A DNA stretch of 64,000 nucleotides from Roseivivax sediminis. GTDB taxonomy: Bacteria; Pseudomonadota; Alphaproteobacteria; Rhodobacterales; Rhodobacteraceae. The notes under the pieces are model-generated. The model ran no database searches and was not told the DNA's origin. It saw only the letters and a program-made list of their open reading frames with translations. Position numbers and translations under genes: made by a program. Shown in pieces: positions 53,668 to 62,475 of the stretch (positions are counted from its first letter, which is position 1; the number at the start of each line of letters is the position of its first letter). The DNA lies in NCBI RefSeq assembly GCF_900112685.1, contig NZ_FOMS01000001.1, forward strand, positions 124,001 to 188,000, read 5' to 3'.

Positions 53668-54093
53668 CTCGAGGGTGATGCCGCGTAGCGGCGTATCGGA
53701 CCCATGTCATCGGAATTTCATGCGGAAACTACCGTTTAACATCAAGCGGTAAGAACGTATGCAATTGAAATTGCCAAGACTTTTGTTGAATTCTGCGCTG
53801 CGGCTGCTATTCATCATGTCCGTCGGGGTCCTCGTTTACTGGACCGCAGCCGTCCGACGTTGCCCGAGCCGAAACGCGGCGGGCGTGTAGACCGATCAGT
53901 GCCTGACGACGTGGAACCCGGAATCTGGGGCGTCCGCGGTCGGGTAAGCGGCTGTCTGGAGAAAAAGCGTGTCGTTCCGCACCGCCGCAAGGCGCCGGGA
54001 CGCGTTTGACCGACCGCAGAGCGGTCGCGGGGCCGCCGCGACTGCCCGGGAAAGCTTTGTCCGTGGATCTTCCGCGGCACAGGGAGACATAAG
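53668..54093 (+). promoter_or_regulatory. 426-bp leader of the betaine synthase gene
   Basis: No conserved gene is seen between the rpsU terminator and the methyltransferase ATG. AT-rich DNA at about 53745-53815 includes the palindrome GCAATT-GA-AATTGC (53761-53774) and may hold the promoter. Further on, CGACCGC-AGA-GCGGTCG (54011-54027) is a perfect hairpin. An ATG at 53816 opens a 24-codon frame without a clear ribosome site. GGGAG lies just before ATG 54094. It is unusually long for this genome and may be a regulated 5' UTR. Confidence 0.45.
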
Positions 54094-55779
54094 ATGACCG
54101 AAGCCAAGACAAATTTCGAACTCGAGCTAGAGGATCAGACCTACAGCGAAGATCCTCTGGCCGACCGCGAGACGGACATGTATCGCGCCGAATACGTGAT
54201 GGCATTCGTAGACAAGTGGGACGAGCTCATCGACTGGCGCGGCCGGGCCGAGAGCGAGGGACAATTCTTCATCGACATCCTGCGCGCGCGCGGGAAGGAA
54301 AGCGTGCTCGACGTGGCCGCGGGCACCGGCTTCCATTCCGTCCGGCTGACCGAAGCCGGCTTCAACGTGGTGACCGCCGACGGCTCTGCCGCGATGCTCG
54401 CCAAGGCGTTCCAGAACGCCCAGGAGCGTAACATCATCCTCAAGACCGTGCAGGCCGACTGGCGCTGGCTGAACCGCGACATCAACGGCAAGTACGACGC
54501 GATCATCTGCCTCGGCAATTCGTTCACGCACCTGCACGAGGAAAAGGACCGCCGCCGCGCGCTGGCCGAATTCTACGCCGCGCTGAAGCATGACGGCATC
54601 CTCATCCTCGATCAGCGCAACTACGACGCGATGATCGACCACGGCTATTCGACCAAGCACAAGTTCTACTATTGCGGCGACAAGGTCACGGCAGAGCCCG
54701 ACCACGTCGACGAAGGCCTGTGCCGGATGCGCTATACCTTCCCGGGCGGCGAGAGCTACACGCTCAACATGTGCCCGATCCGCAAGAACTACATGCGTCG
54801 GCTCCTGCAGGAGGCCGGGTTCGCGCGCGTACGCACCTACGGCGACTTCCAGGAAACCTATGCCGAGGACGATCCGGATTTCTTCGTCCATGTCTGCGAG
54901 AAGTCGACGATGCACCTAGTGCGCTGGGGCGGCGGCGAGCGCGAGGAAGGCGAGAGCGATGTCCGCGACGTTGCCGAGGATTACTATGACAGCGACGACG
55001 CCGACACGTTCTACTCCCTCGTCTGGGGCGGCCAGGACCTGCACGTCGGCTGCTACGACGAGACGCCGGACATCCGCGAGGCGTCCGACGTGACCATCGA
55101 CCGGATGGTCGAGATGCTGCCCGAGATCAAGCCGGACACGCGCATCCTCGACATCGGCGCGGGCTATGGCGGCGCCATGCGCAAGGTCATCGGCGAGCAC
55201 GGCGGCACCGCGACCTGCCTCAACATCTCCGAGATCCAGAACGACACCAACCGGCTGCGCAACCGCCAGCAGGGCTTCGTCGAGAAGATCAACGTGATCC
55301 ACGGCGTGTTCGAGGACATCCCCGAGCCGGCGGCAAGCTACGACATCGTCTGGAGCCAGGACGCGATCCTGCACTCGGATCAGCGCGAGAAGGTGCTGGA
55401 GGAAGTCTGGCGCGTGCTGAAGTCGGGCGGCTACTTCATCTTCACCGACCCGCAGCAATCGGACCACGCCGATCCGGCGCAGCTTCAGCCGGTCTATGAC
55501 CGCCTGCAGCTGACCAATCTCGGCTCCCCGGGCTTCTACCGCCAGGCGGCGGAGAAGATCGGCTTCGAGACGATCGAGCAGCGCGACATGACCAACCAGC
55601 TGCGCACCCACTACTTCCGGGTCCGCGAAGAGCTGATGGGCAACTACGACAAGCTGCGCGCCGCGGGCGCCTCGTCGGAATATCTCGACAAGATGTCCTC
55701 GGGACTGGAGAACTGGGTGAAGGCGGCCGACGAAGGCAACCTGCACTGGGGCATCCAGCTCTTCCGCAAGCCGGAGTGA
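54094..55779 (+). CDS. Fused glycine/sarcosine N-methyltransferase and sarcosine/dimethylglycine N-methyltransferase
   Basis: This 561-aa protein has two SAM-dependent methyltransferase domains. The first (residues about 1-275) has motif I VLDVAAGTGFHS (about 71-82) with the GSMT-like start RAEYVMAFVDKWDELIDWRGR. The second (about 290-561) has ILDIGAGYGGAM (about 351) and SQDAILHSDQREKVLEEVWRVLKSGGYFIFTDP, as in sarcosine/dimethylglycine methyltransferases. Together they convert glycine to glycine betaine by three methylations with SAM, giving an osmoprotectant. Such fusions are known from Actinopolyspora; separate genes occur in Ectothiorhodospira. ATG 54094 has CAGGGAGACATAAG upstream. It is preceded by a long leader and stands alone. 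Confidence 0.9.
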   Translation: MTEAKTNFELELEDQTYSEDPLADRETDMYRAEYVMAFVDKWDELIDWRGRAESEGQFFIDILRARGKESVLDVAAGTGFHSVRLTEAGFNVVTADGSAAMLAKAFQNAQERNIILKTVQADWRWLNRDINGKYDAIICLGNSFTHLHEEKDRRRALAEFYAALKHDGILILDQRNYDAMIDHGYSTKHKFYYCGDKVTAEPDHVDEGLCRMRYTFPGGESYTLNMCPIRKNYMRRLLQEAGFARVRTYGDFQETYAEDDPDFFVHVCEKSTMHLVRWGGGEREEGESDVRDVAEDYYDSDDADTFYSLVWGGQDLHVGCYDETPDIREASDVTIDRMVEMLPEIKPDTRILDIGAGYGGAMRKVIGEHGGTATCLNISEIQNDTNRLRNRQQGFVEKINVIHGVFEDIPEPAASYDIVWSQDAILHSDQREKVLEEVWRVLKSGGYFIFTDPQQSDHADPAQLQPVYDRLQLTNLGSPGFYRQAAEKIGFETIEQRDMTNQLRTHYFRVREELMGNYDKLRAAGASSEYLDKMSSGLENWVKAADEGNLHWGIQLFRKPE

Positions 55780-55787
55780 TCATGGCC

Positions 55788-55811
55788 GGGCGCGGGGATC
55801 ACCCCGCGCCC
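55788..55811. terminator. Hairpin between convergent methyltransferase and CAP gene
   Basis: GGGCGCGGGG, loop ATCA, CCCCGCGCCC: a perfect 10-bp stem 9 bp past the methyltransferase stop. There is no long T-run, so termination efficiency is uncertain. Confidence 0.6.
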
Positions 55812-55827
55812 ACCCCTTCCGGGCCGG

Positions 55828-56253
55828 TCAGCAGCCCGGACGGCCGAGAACGAGCGCCCAGTATGGACCGCTCTGCGCGAGGCCGAATTCGCTGACCTCA
55901 CGGTCCAGCATGTTGCGCCGATGCGGACGCGAGTCTGCCCAGAGCGCCATGGCGTCGTCGACCGAGCCGGCCCCCCAGAGGATATTCTCCGCGATCCGGC
56001 AATAGCCGTAGCCGCGTGCGCGGACGCGCGCACCGATCTTGCGCCCGCGCGGCCCGAGATGGGTCATGTCGCCCGTTCGCGCCATGTGCGCCGCCTGCGC
56101 CCGGGCCACAGCCTCGAGCGTTGCGGAAGGTCTCAGCGGCGCGCGACCGGCCTCGGAACGATAGGCGTTCAGGTGCCCCTGCCCCTCGATGGCGCTAGCG
56201 GAGACCGGCGCAAGAACCAGGGCGGCGGCAAGAACGGCGGATCGAAACGGCAT
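55828..56253 (-). CDS. CAP domain-containing secreted protein
   Basis: This 141-aa protein has a signal peptide (MPFRSAVLAAALVLAPVSASA). I chose the ATG at 56253 (AAGGG upstream) instead of the GTG at 56262. The CAP/SCP core is visible: LNAYRSEAGRAPLRPSATLEAVARAQAAHMARTGDMTHLG and AENILWG, DAMALWADSRPHRRNMLD. The tetrad of CAP proteins (His, Glu, His) appears in HMAR, RIAEN and SRPHR. Bacterial members are secreted and mostly of unknown function. Confidence 0.88.
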   Translation of the reverse strand: MPFRSAVLAAALVLAPVSASAIEGQGHLNAYRSEAGRAPLRPSATLEAVARAQAAHMARTGDMTHLGPRGRKIGARVRARGYGYCRIAENILWGAGSVDDAMALWADSRPHRRNMLDREVSEFGLAQSGPYWALVLGRPGC

Positions 56254-56295
56254 GGAATACACCCTTGGGTTGCGTGACGCCGTCGACCATGTATC

Positions 56296-57627
56296 CTAGG
56301 CGAGCCGGGCCGCCAGCGCGTTCTGTCTCGAAATGATTGTATCGAGGTCCATGGGCAGAAAGATGCCGTCGCGCACCAGCGCCCGACCCTCCACGAAGAG
56401 GTGCCGCACCTTCGCCGGCCCGGACAGCAGCAACGCGGCGGGGTCCCAGCTTCCGGCGCTGTCGATTCCGGAGACGTCCCAGAACGCAAGATCCGCCCTG
56501 TAGCCCGGCGCGATCACCCCCACGTCATCGCGGCCCAGCACCTCTGCACCGCCGCGCGTGGCGATACGCAGCGCCTCCCGCGCGCTCATCGCCTCGGCGC
56601 CGAACCCGACACGCTGAAGCAGCATCGCCATGCGCGCCTCGGCCACGAGGTTGCCCGCGTCGTTTGAGGCCGAGCCATCTACGCCGAGGCCCACGCGCAC
56701 GCCCGCGTCCCGCATCGCCCTGGCCGGCGCGATGCCCGACCCGAGCCGGCAATTCGAGCAGGGGCAATGGGCGATCCCCGTGCGGCTGCGGGCGAAGAGG
56801 TCGATCTCGGCGCCGTCCAGCTTCACGCAATGGGCGTGCCAGACATCCGGGCCGGTCCAGCCCAAGTCCTCGGCGTACTGGCCGGGACGGCAGCCAAAGG
56901 TTTCCAGCGAATAGGCGACGTCCTCGTCATTCTCGGCCAAATGCGTATGCAGCATCACGCCCTTGTCACGCGCCAGAAGCGCCGCGTCGCGCATCAGCTC
57001 CCGGCTGACCGAAAAGGGCGAACAGGGCGCGACGCCGACCCGCACCATCGCGCCCGGCGCGGGGTCGTGGAACGCGTCGATCACCCGGATGCAATCTTCG
57101 AGGATCGCCGCCTCCTCCTCCACCAGCGCGTCGGGCGGCAGGCCGCCCTTGCTCTCGCCGATGGACATGGCGCCGCGGGTGGCGTGGAAGCGCATGCCGA
57201 TGGCCTCCGCCGCCGCGATCGTATCGTCGAGCCGCGCGCCGTTGGGGTACAGGTAGAGATGATCGGAGGTCAGCGAACATCCCGACAGCGCCAGCTCTGC
57301 CAGTCCGGCGAGCGCGGAGACGTGCATCTCCTCCGGCCCGAAGCGCGCCCAGATCGGGTAGAGGGTGCGCAGCCAGCCGAACAACGCAGCATCCTGCGCG
57401 CCCGGCACAGCCCGCGTGAGGGTCTGGTAGAGGTGATGGTGGGTGTTCACCAGGCCGGGGGTCACGACGCAGTTCGCGGCGTCCACGATTTCCCCCTCGG
57501 TGCGGAGCCCCTGCCCCAGCGCGGCGATGACGCCGCCCCGGATCAGGATGTCGGTATCGGCCGGCTCGCTGCCGGCATCGTCCATGGTGAGCACAATCCG
57601 GGCGTTGCGGATCAGGATCTCGGTCAT
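56296..57627 (-). CDS. 8-oxoguanine deaminase (amidohydrolase family)
   Basis: This 443-aa protein starts at ATG 57627 (MTEILIRNARIVLTMDD). It contains the metal-binding segment PGLVNTHHHLYQTLTRAVPGAQ, HTHLAENDEDVA, DVWHAHCVKLD and GLGVDGSASNDAGN, the sequence set of TRZ/ATZ-type deaminases. The NTHHHLYQ segment and Ala/Gly around are those of 8-oxoguanine deaminase, which converts 8-oxoguanine to urate. Related hydrolases such as chlorohydrolase or guanine deaminase remain possible. It forms a minus-strand pair with the histidinol-phosphatase-like gene. Confidence 0.85.
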   Translation of the reverse strand: MTEILIRNARIVLTMDDAGSEPADTDILIRGGVIAALGQGLRTEGEIVDAANCVVTPGLVNTHHHLYQTLTRAVPGAQDAALFGWLRTLYPIWARFGPEEMHVSALAGLAELALSGCSLTSDHLYLYPNGARLDDTIAAAEAIGMRFHATRGAMSIGESKGGLPPDALVEEEAAILEDCIRVIDAFHDPAPGAMVRVGVAPCSPFSVSRELMRDAALLARDKGVMLHTHLAENDEDVAYSLETFGCRPGQYAEDLGWTGPDVWHAHCVKLDGAEIDLFARSRTGIAHCPCSNCRLGSGIAPARAMRDAGVRVGLGVDGSASNDAGNLVAEARMAMLLQRVGFGAEAMSAREALRIATRGGAEVLGRDDVGVIAPGYRADLAFWDVSGIDSAGSWDPAALLLSGPAKVRHLFVEGRALVRDGIFLPMDLDTIISRQNALAARLA

Positions 57628-57748
57628 GGGGTCGCCTTTCCGGGCGCCCTTTCGTTGTGGGAAGGCAGCGGCGCGACGGAAAGGGGCAGAAGAACTCGCG
57701 ACGCCGGCCCAGTTCATAGCGCGGCCGAGTGCGCCTGTCAGCCCGGTT

Positions 57749-58555
57749 TCACCCGGCCAGCCGCGCCAGTGCGGCCGCGTGCAGCTCCGGCGTCGCGGCG
57801 GCGAGCACCTGCCCGCCCTCATTCACCGGCCCGCCCTGCCAATTGGTAACGACGCCGCCCGCCGCCTCGATCACGCCGATCGGCGCCTGGATGTCGTACG
57901 CTTGCAATCCCGCCTCTATCACCAGGTCGATCTGGCCGAGCGCGAGCAGAGCGTAGGCGTAGCAGTCGCACCCATAGCGGATAAGCCGCACCTCCGGCGC
58001 CACACGGGCGAAGGCCGCGCGCTCAGCCTCCGTGCCGATCTCGGGAAAAGTCGTCATAAGCGTCGCCTCGGCGAGCGTCGTGGTGCCGCGGGCGCGCAAG
58101 GAGCCGCCGCCGTGCGGCCCGCTCCAGCGTGCCTCTCCGAGACCGCCAAGAAAGCGTTCGCCGATATAGGGCTGGTCGATGAGACCGAAGCGCACGCCGG
58201 CCGCGTCGGACAGCGCGATCAACACGCCCCAGGTCGGTGTGCCCGAGAGAAAGCCGCGCGTCCCGTCGATCGGATCGAGCACCCAGGTCAAGCCCGAGGT
58301 GCCGGGGCGCGCTTCCTCTTCCTCACCGAGTATGCCGTCTGCCGGGCGCCGCGCGGCCAGGACCGCGCGCATCGCCGCTTCGGATTCGCGGTCAGCCGCG
58401 GTGACCGGATCGAACCCGACCGCCAACTTGTTGTCCACGCCCAGCCCTGCCTGTCGGAAATGCGGCAGGATGGCCGCCCGGGCCGCGTCGGCCAAGGCAT
58501 GTGCGGTTGCGATGATGTCGGGGATATCGCGTTCTGCGATGGCGCCGCTGTTCAT
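57749..58555 (-). CDS. Inositol-phosphatase family protein, histidinol-phosphatase (HisN)-like
   Basis: This 268-aa protein has the Li-sensitive phosphatase motifs: GEEEEARPG (metal ligands), WVLDPIDGTRGF, and the C-terminal AYDIQAPIGVIEAAGGVVTNW. The FDPVTAADRESE segment and PTWGVLIAL are characteristic of HisN-type histidinol-phosphatases. It dephosphorylates histidinol phosphate or another sugar phosphate such as inositol monophosphate. It starts at ATG 58555. Confidence 0.88.
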   Translation of the reverse strand: MNSGAIAERDIPDIIATAHALADAARAAILPHFRQAGLGVDNKLAVGFDPVTAADRESEAAMRAVLAARRPADGILGEEEEARPGTSGLTWVLDPIDGTRGFLSGTPTWGVLIALSDAAGVRFGLIDQPYIGERFLGGLGEARWSGPHGGGSLRARGTTTLAEATLMTTFPEIGTEAERAAFARVAPEVRLIRYGCDCYAYALLALGQIDLVIEAGLQAYDIQAPIGVIEAAGGVVTNWQGGPVNEGGQVLAAATPELHAAALARLAG

Positions 58556-58635
58556 CTCGTCCCCCGTCCGATTGACCGGTTCCGGCTAGACCGGACGGAG
58601 ACGCGGCGCAAGGTTCGGCGTCAGCCGTCGCGCTT

Positions 58636-59007
58636 TCAGGCGACGTCCGACAACACGCGCGCCAGCTCGAACAGGCGGCGGCGCTGATGCTCGGGGATGG
58701 CGTAGTAGGACCGTACGAGATCGAGCGCTTCCTTGTCGCCAAGGATGTCCCCCGGAACAGTCTCGGCTTCCGGCTCCATCGGCTGGTCGGTGTCGATACC
58801 GTTGAAGAAGAACCCGACCGACACATCGAGCGCGTCGGCGATATCCCACAGGCGGGAGGCGCTTACGCGATTGGCACCGGTCTCGTACTTCTGGATCTGC
58901 TGGAACTTGATTCCGACCTTCTCGGCCAGCTGCTGCTGGGTCATGCCGACGAGCCAACGGCGGTGCCTGATACGTTTGCCGACATGGACGTCCACGGGAT
59001 GCGTCAT
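58636..59007 (-). CDS. XRE family helix-turn-helix regulator
   Basis: This 123-aa protein starts at ATG 59007 (AAGGAAAA upstream). The HTH is RIRHRRWLVGMTQQQLAEKVGIKFQQIQKYETGANRVSASRLWDIADALDVSV, then a Pro/Glu-rich region and a C-terminal helix (ALDLVRSYYAIPEHQRRRLFELARVLSD). Such short Cro/CI-type proteins are common in roseobacters, but their targets are unknown. It lies between the histidinol-phosphatase-like gene and a divergent quinone oxidoreductase. Confidence 0.88.
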   Translation of the reverse strand: MTHPVDVHVGKRIRHRRWLVGMTQQQLAEKVGIKFQQIQKYETGANRVSASRLWDIADALDVSVGFFFNGIDTDQPMEPEAETVPGDILGDKEALDLVRSYYAIPEHQRRRLFELARVLSDVA

Positions 59008-59295
59008 GCGTATTTTCCTTGCGCCAAAATCCATACTTCACGCGCCGGCCCGGAAGCGCCGGAACGAGGCGTTTTGTGTTTACTATCAAGAGCCGAGCAC
59101 CCCTTCGGCGTGAGACAGGCATACATCAGATCAACGTCACCGAGCAAGAAAAAGCATGCCGACGGCAGCATGTCGATGTTGGCGTGCAAACACCTTCCGC
59201 ATTGCGTCTTCGGCACTCCAGGCTACGGTGTCGCGCAAGGGAAGCTCCGGATCGCTAATTACTCAGAAACCATGACAAAATTCGGGAGGCCGATG

Positions 59296-60276
59296 ATGTC
59301 ACAGATGCAGGTCCGCGCCCTGCGCGTGAGCGGCGACAGCGACATGCCGGTTGAAAGTGACGTTGCGTTACCCCTCCCCGGCGAGGGGCAGATCCGGGTC
59401 AGGATCGAGGCATGCGGGCTGAACTTCGCGGACCTGCTCATGCTTAACGGCACCTATCAGGACACGCCCGAGCGTCCGTTCACGCTCGGAATGGAGGTCG
59501 CGGGCATTGTCGATTCGGCCGGCCCGGGGGCCGGGCATTTCGCGCCCGGCACGCGCGTCGCGGTCTTCGGCGGGCAAGGCGGGCTGGCCGAGGCGGGGAT
59601 CTTCGACGCGGCCCGCGCGGTGGCGCTGCCCGACGGCATGGACGCGGTCGCCGCCGCCGCCTTCCAGATCGCCTACGGCACCAGCCACGTGGCGCTCGAT
59701 CACCGCGCGCGGCTCGTACCGGGCGAGACTCTGCTGGTGCTCGGCGCTGCCGGCGGCGTGGGACTGACCGCGGTCGAGATCGGCAAGCGCATGGGCGCCC
59801 GCGTCATCGCCTGCGCGCGCGGCGCGGACAAGCTCGAGGTCGCGCGCGCCGCGGGGGCCGATCACCTGATCGACGCCGGGACCGCCGACATCCGCGCGGA
59901 GGTGAAGGCGCTCGGCGGCGCGGACGTGGTCTATGACCCCGTGGGCGGCGAGCAGTTCACCGCCGCCCTGCGCGCCTGCCGGCCCGAGGCGCGCATCCTC
60001 ACCATCGGTTTCGCTTCGGGCGAGGTGCCGCAGATCAAGGCCAATCACCTGCTGGTCAAGAACGTCTCCGTCCTCGGGCTCTACTGGGGCGGATACCTCT
60101 CTTTCCGCCCCGAGGTCATCACCCGCAGCCTCGCCACCCTCCTCGGTTGGTACGCCGCCGGAGAAATCCGCCCGCATGTCAGCCACGTGCTGCCCTTCGA
60201 TCGCGCCAAAGAGGGCCTGGAGCTTCTGCGCACCCGGCAGGCCACCGGCAAGGTCGTGATCCGGATACCGGACTGA
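59296..60276 (+). CDS. NADPH:quinone oxidoreductase (MDR family)
   Basis: This 326-aa protein (start ATG 59296, with GGAGG 6 bases before; a tandem ATG at 59293 is too close) has the GroES-like domain IRVRIEACGLNFADLLMLNGTYQDTPERPFTLGMEVAG and the cofactor loop GAAGGVGLTAVEIGKRMGA. The absence of zinc Cys and the ALNFADLLM pattern place it in the QOR/AST1-like branch. It is the third MDR gene in 10 kb. It is convergent with the LysR gene. Confidence 0.92.
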   Translation: MSQMQVRALRVSGDSDMPVESDVALPLPGEGQIRVRIEACGLNFADLLMLNGTYQDTPERPFTLGMEVAGIVDSAGPGAGHFAPGTRVAVFGGQGGLAEAGIFDAARAVALPDGMDAVAAAAFQIAYGTSHVALDHRARLVPGETLLVLGAAGGVGLTAVEIGKRMGARVIACARGADKLEVARAAGADHLIDAGTADIRAEVKALGGADVVYDPVGGEQFTAALRACRPEARILTIGFASGEVPQIKANHLLVKNVSVLGLYWGGYLSFRPEVITRSLATLLGWYAAGEIRPHVSHVLPFDRAKEGLELLRTRQATGKVVIRIPD

Positions 60277-60295
60277 GCGTCCCGCTCCGGCACGG

Positions 60296-61159
60296 TCAGG
60301 CCGCAGCCACCGTCGCGGGCAGCGCGCCAAACCCGCGGCGGACCAGATCGGCGAGATCGCAGAACGGCGTGTCCTGGCGCCGCCCGAGATGCAGGTTGAT
60401 CTTGATCGTGCCGAGATCGGGCAGCGAGTCCCCGGTGTCGATCGGCGCCAGCTGCGGCGGCGCGTGCCCTTCCAGCAAGGCCACGAGCCCGAGGTCGGCC
60501 GCCACGGTGGCATAACTGGCCCGGTCGCTCCCGGTCTCGATCACCTGGGTCCAGGGAATGCCGACAGCGTCGAGCCGGTCGATGGCCGCCGGCCGGAAGG
60601 CGCAGTTGCGGGTCTGGGCGATCGGCACCGGCCGCTGGCGCCAGGCGGTGCCGCCCGGCGCGCCGTGCCAACGCAGGGGCGTCTCGTGCAGCGTCTCCCC
60701 GGCGCTGTCGACTTCCGTGGCGAGCGACAGGTCGATTTCGGCGTCCGCCAGCATTCCGAGAAGCTCGATGGTCGGCGCCGTGAGCAGCTGCACCCGCATC
60801 CGCGGATAGGAGGCGTGGAATGTCTGCAGGACCCGCGGCACCACCGGGTAGAGGATGTCCTCGGGCACGCCGAACACGATCTCGCCCTCGAAATTGTCGG
60901 CGGTGAGCCGGGCATAGATCTCGTCGTTGAGCGCGATCATCCGCTTGGCATAGCTCAGAAGCTGTTCGCCCGCCGGCGTGAGCGCGATCGTCCGCCCGGA
61001 CCGGTCGAGAAGATCGAGACCCAGCATCTCTTCAAGCCGCTTGAGCTGCATGGAGACGGCCGATTGCGTCAGATTGAGCATCCGCGCGGCCCGCGTCACG
61101 CCGCCCGTCTCGGCGACTGCGGCAAAGGAGCGCAGCGTGGTGATGTCGAGATTTCGCAT
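60296..61159 (-). CDS. LysR family transcriptional regulator
   Basis: This 287-aa protein has the N-terminal winged helix LDITTLRSFAAVAETGGVTRAARMLNLTQSAVSMQLKRLEEML (residues 4-46) and a substrate-binding domain (FEGEIVFGVPEDILYPVVPRVLQTFHASYP). The effector is unknown. It is divergent from the DUF1127 gene with 124 bp between, a usual arrangement in Rhodobacterales in which LysR controls the small DUF1127 protein; that control is inferred. Confidence 0.92.
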   Translation of the reverse strand: MRNLDITTLRSFAAVAETGGVTRAARMLNLTQSAVSMQLKRLEEMLGLDLLDRSGRTIALTPAGEQLLSYAKRMIALNDEIYARLTADNFEGEIVFGVPEDILYPVVPRVLQTFHASYPRMRVQLLTAPTIELLGMLADAEIDLSLATEVDSAGETLHETPLRWHGAPGGTAWRQRPVPIAQTRNCAFRPAAIDRLDAVGIPWTQVIETGSDRASYATVAADLGLVALLEGHAPPQLAPIDTGDSLPDLGTIKINLHLGRRQDTPFCDLADLVRRGFGALPATVAAA

Positions 61160-61283
61160 CGTTCAATTCCCGTGATGGCCGACTTCAGAAACATTCGTTT
61201 TCAATATGACCAAGCTGCACGATATCAATCGCCGAAACAGATGCGAAGACCTCGAAACATCACATCTCGTGAAGGAGATCATC

Positions 61284-61493
61284 ATGCTGCGTGCGTTCCG
61301 CCTCGCCCTCCCGGGACCCTCCGGGCGCGGTTTTCTGTCCCGGATGCGCCGGATCGGCGCCATCCGCCGCGAACGCGCCGCTTTGGGGCGCCTCGATGAC
61401 GCACAATTGCACGACATCGGGGTGACACGCGCGGAGGCCACCGCCGAGGCACGTCGCCCCGCCTGGGACGCGCCCGAACGCTGGTATCGCTGA
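61284..61493 (+). CDS. DUF1127 domain-containing small protein
   Basis: This 69-aa protein uses ATG 61284 because GAAGGAG lies 6-12 bases upstream; ATG 61206 would add 26 residues without homology. The C-terminal half RRERAALGRLDDAQLHDIGVTRAEATAEA is the DUF1127 motif, an Arg-rich helix thought to bind RNA or protein. Some alphaproteobacterial members (e.g. in Agrobacterium and Rhodobacter) affect phosphate and small-RNA metabolism. It is divergent from LysR. Confidence 0.85.
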   Translation: MLRAFRLALPGPSGRGFLSRMRRIGAIRRERAALGRLDDAQLHDIGVTRAEATAEARRPAWDAPERWYR

Positions 61494-61614
61494 GCCCGCG
61501 ACACAGCGTTCCCGCCGGCCGGATATGCTTGAAATACGGCCCTCGCCTGCCGATATTCGTAGCAGAGTCCGGGCGCGCGTCCGCGCCCCGGGGAGGGTAC
61601 ACACGGAGGCATGA

Positions 61615-62397
61615 ATGGCTGACTACAACACGGCCCGGGCTGGTATCGGCACGGGCACGCGATCGGCACAGATCGACGAGGGCCTGCGCGCCCACATGAA
61701 CAAGGTCTACGGCACCATGTCGGTCGGAACGTTCATCACGTTCCTGGCGGCTTGGGCCATTTCGGGTCTGGCGACCACGGCCGATCCCTCGGCCGGCGTC
61801 GCGCAGATCTCCTCGGGCCAGTACCTGACCGGTCTCGGCCAGACGCTCTACATGTCGCCGCTGAAATGGCTGATCATGTTCGCGCCGCTGATCTTCGTCT
61901 TCGGCTTTTCGGCCGGCATCAACCGCATGTCCGCGGCCACCGCACAGACCGTGTTCTACGTCTTCGCGGCGGTCATGGGCCTGTCGATCAGTTCCATCTT
62001 CCTGGTCTTCACCGGCTATTCGATCATCCAGGTCTTCCTCGTGACCTCGATCGCCTTCGCCGGCCTGTCGCTCTGGGGCTACACCACGAAGAAGGACATC
62101 TCCGGCTGGGGATCGTTCCTCATCATGGGCGTGATCGGCCTGATCGTCGCGTCGATCATCAACATCTTCCTGGGCTCGCCGGCGATCGCCTTCGCGATCT
62201 CGGTACTGGGCGTACTGATCTTCGCCGGTCTGACCGCCTACGACACCCAGCAGATCAAGAACGAGTATCTCGAGCACGCCCAGCACGGCGACAGCGAGTG
62301 GCTCGGCAAGTCGGCGATCATGGGCGCGCTGCGTCTCTATCTCGACTTCATCAACATGTTCATGTTCCTTCTGCAACTTCTCGGCAATCGAGAATAA
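61615..62397 (+). CDS. Bax inhibitor-1/YccA family membrane protein
   Basis: This 260-aa protein has seven transmembrane helices in the BI-1 pattern (FITFLAAWAISGLA; LIMFAPLIFVFGFSAGI; VFYVFAAVMGLSISSIFLV) with the C-terminal Asp pair region AYDTQQIKNEY and DFINMFMFLLQLLG. BI-1 proteins are pH-sensitive calcium leak channels in some bacteria; their role in roseobacters is unknown. ATG 61615 has GGAGG 10 bases upstream. A strong terminator follows. Confidence 0.93.
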   Translation: MADYNTARAGIGTGTRSAQIDEGLRAHMNKVYGTMSVGTFITFLAAWAISGLATTADPSAGVAQISSGQYLTGLGQTLYMSPLKWLIMFAPLIFVFGFSAGINRMSAATAQTVFYVFAAVMGLSISSIFLVFTGYSIIQVFLVTSIAFAGLSLWGYTTKKDISGWGSFLIMGVIGLIVASIINIFLGSPAIAFAISVLGVLIFAGLTAYDTQQIKNEYLEHAQHGDSEWLGKSAIMGALRLYLDFINMFMFLLQLLGNRE

Positions 62398-62424
62398 GCG
62401 CAGCATGACCTGATCGCACGGACG

Positions 62425-62452
62425 GGCCGGCCCTTCGGGGCCGGCCTTTTTC
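62425..62452 (+). terminator. Rho-independent terminator
   Basis: GGCCGGCCC, loop TTCG, GGGCCGGCC followed by TTTTTCG. It lies 27 bp beyond the Bax-inhibitor gene stop and could also block the convergent GNAT transcript. Confidence 0.9.
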
Positions 62453-62475
62453 GTGCCGGGCCGGAGCTTTGCGGA

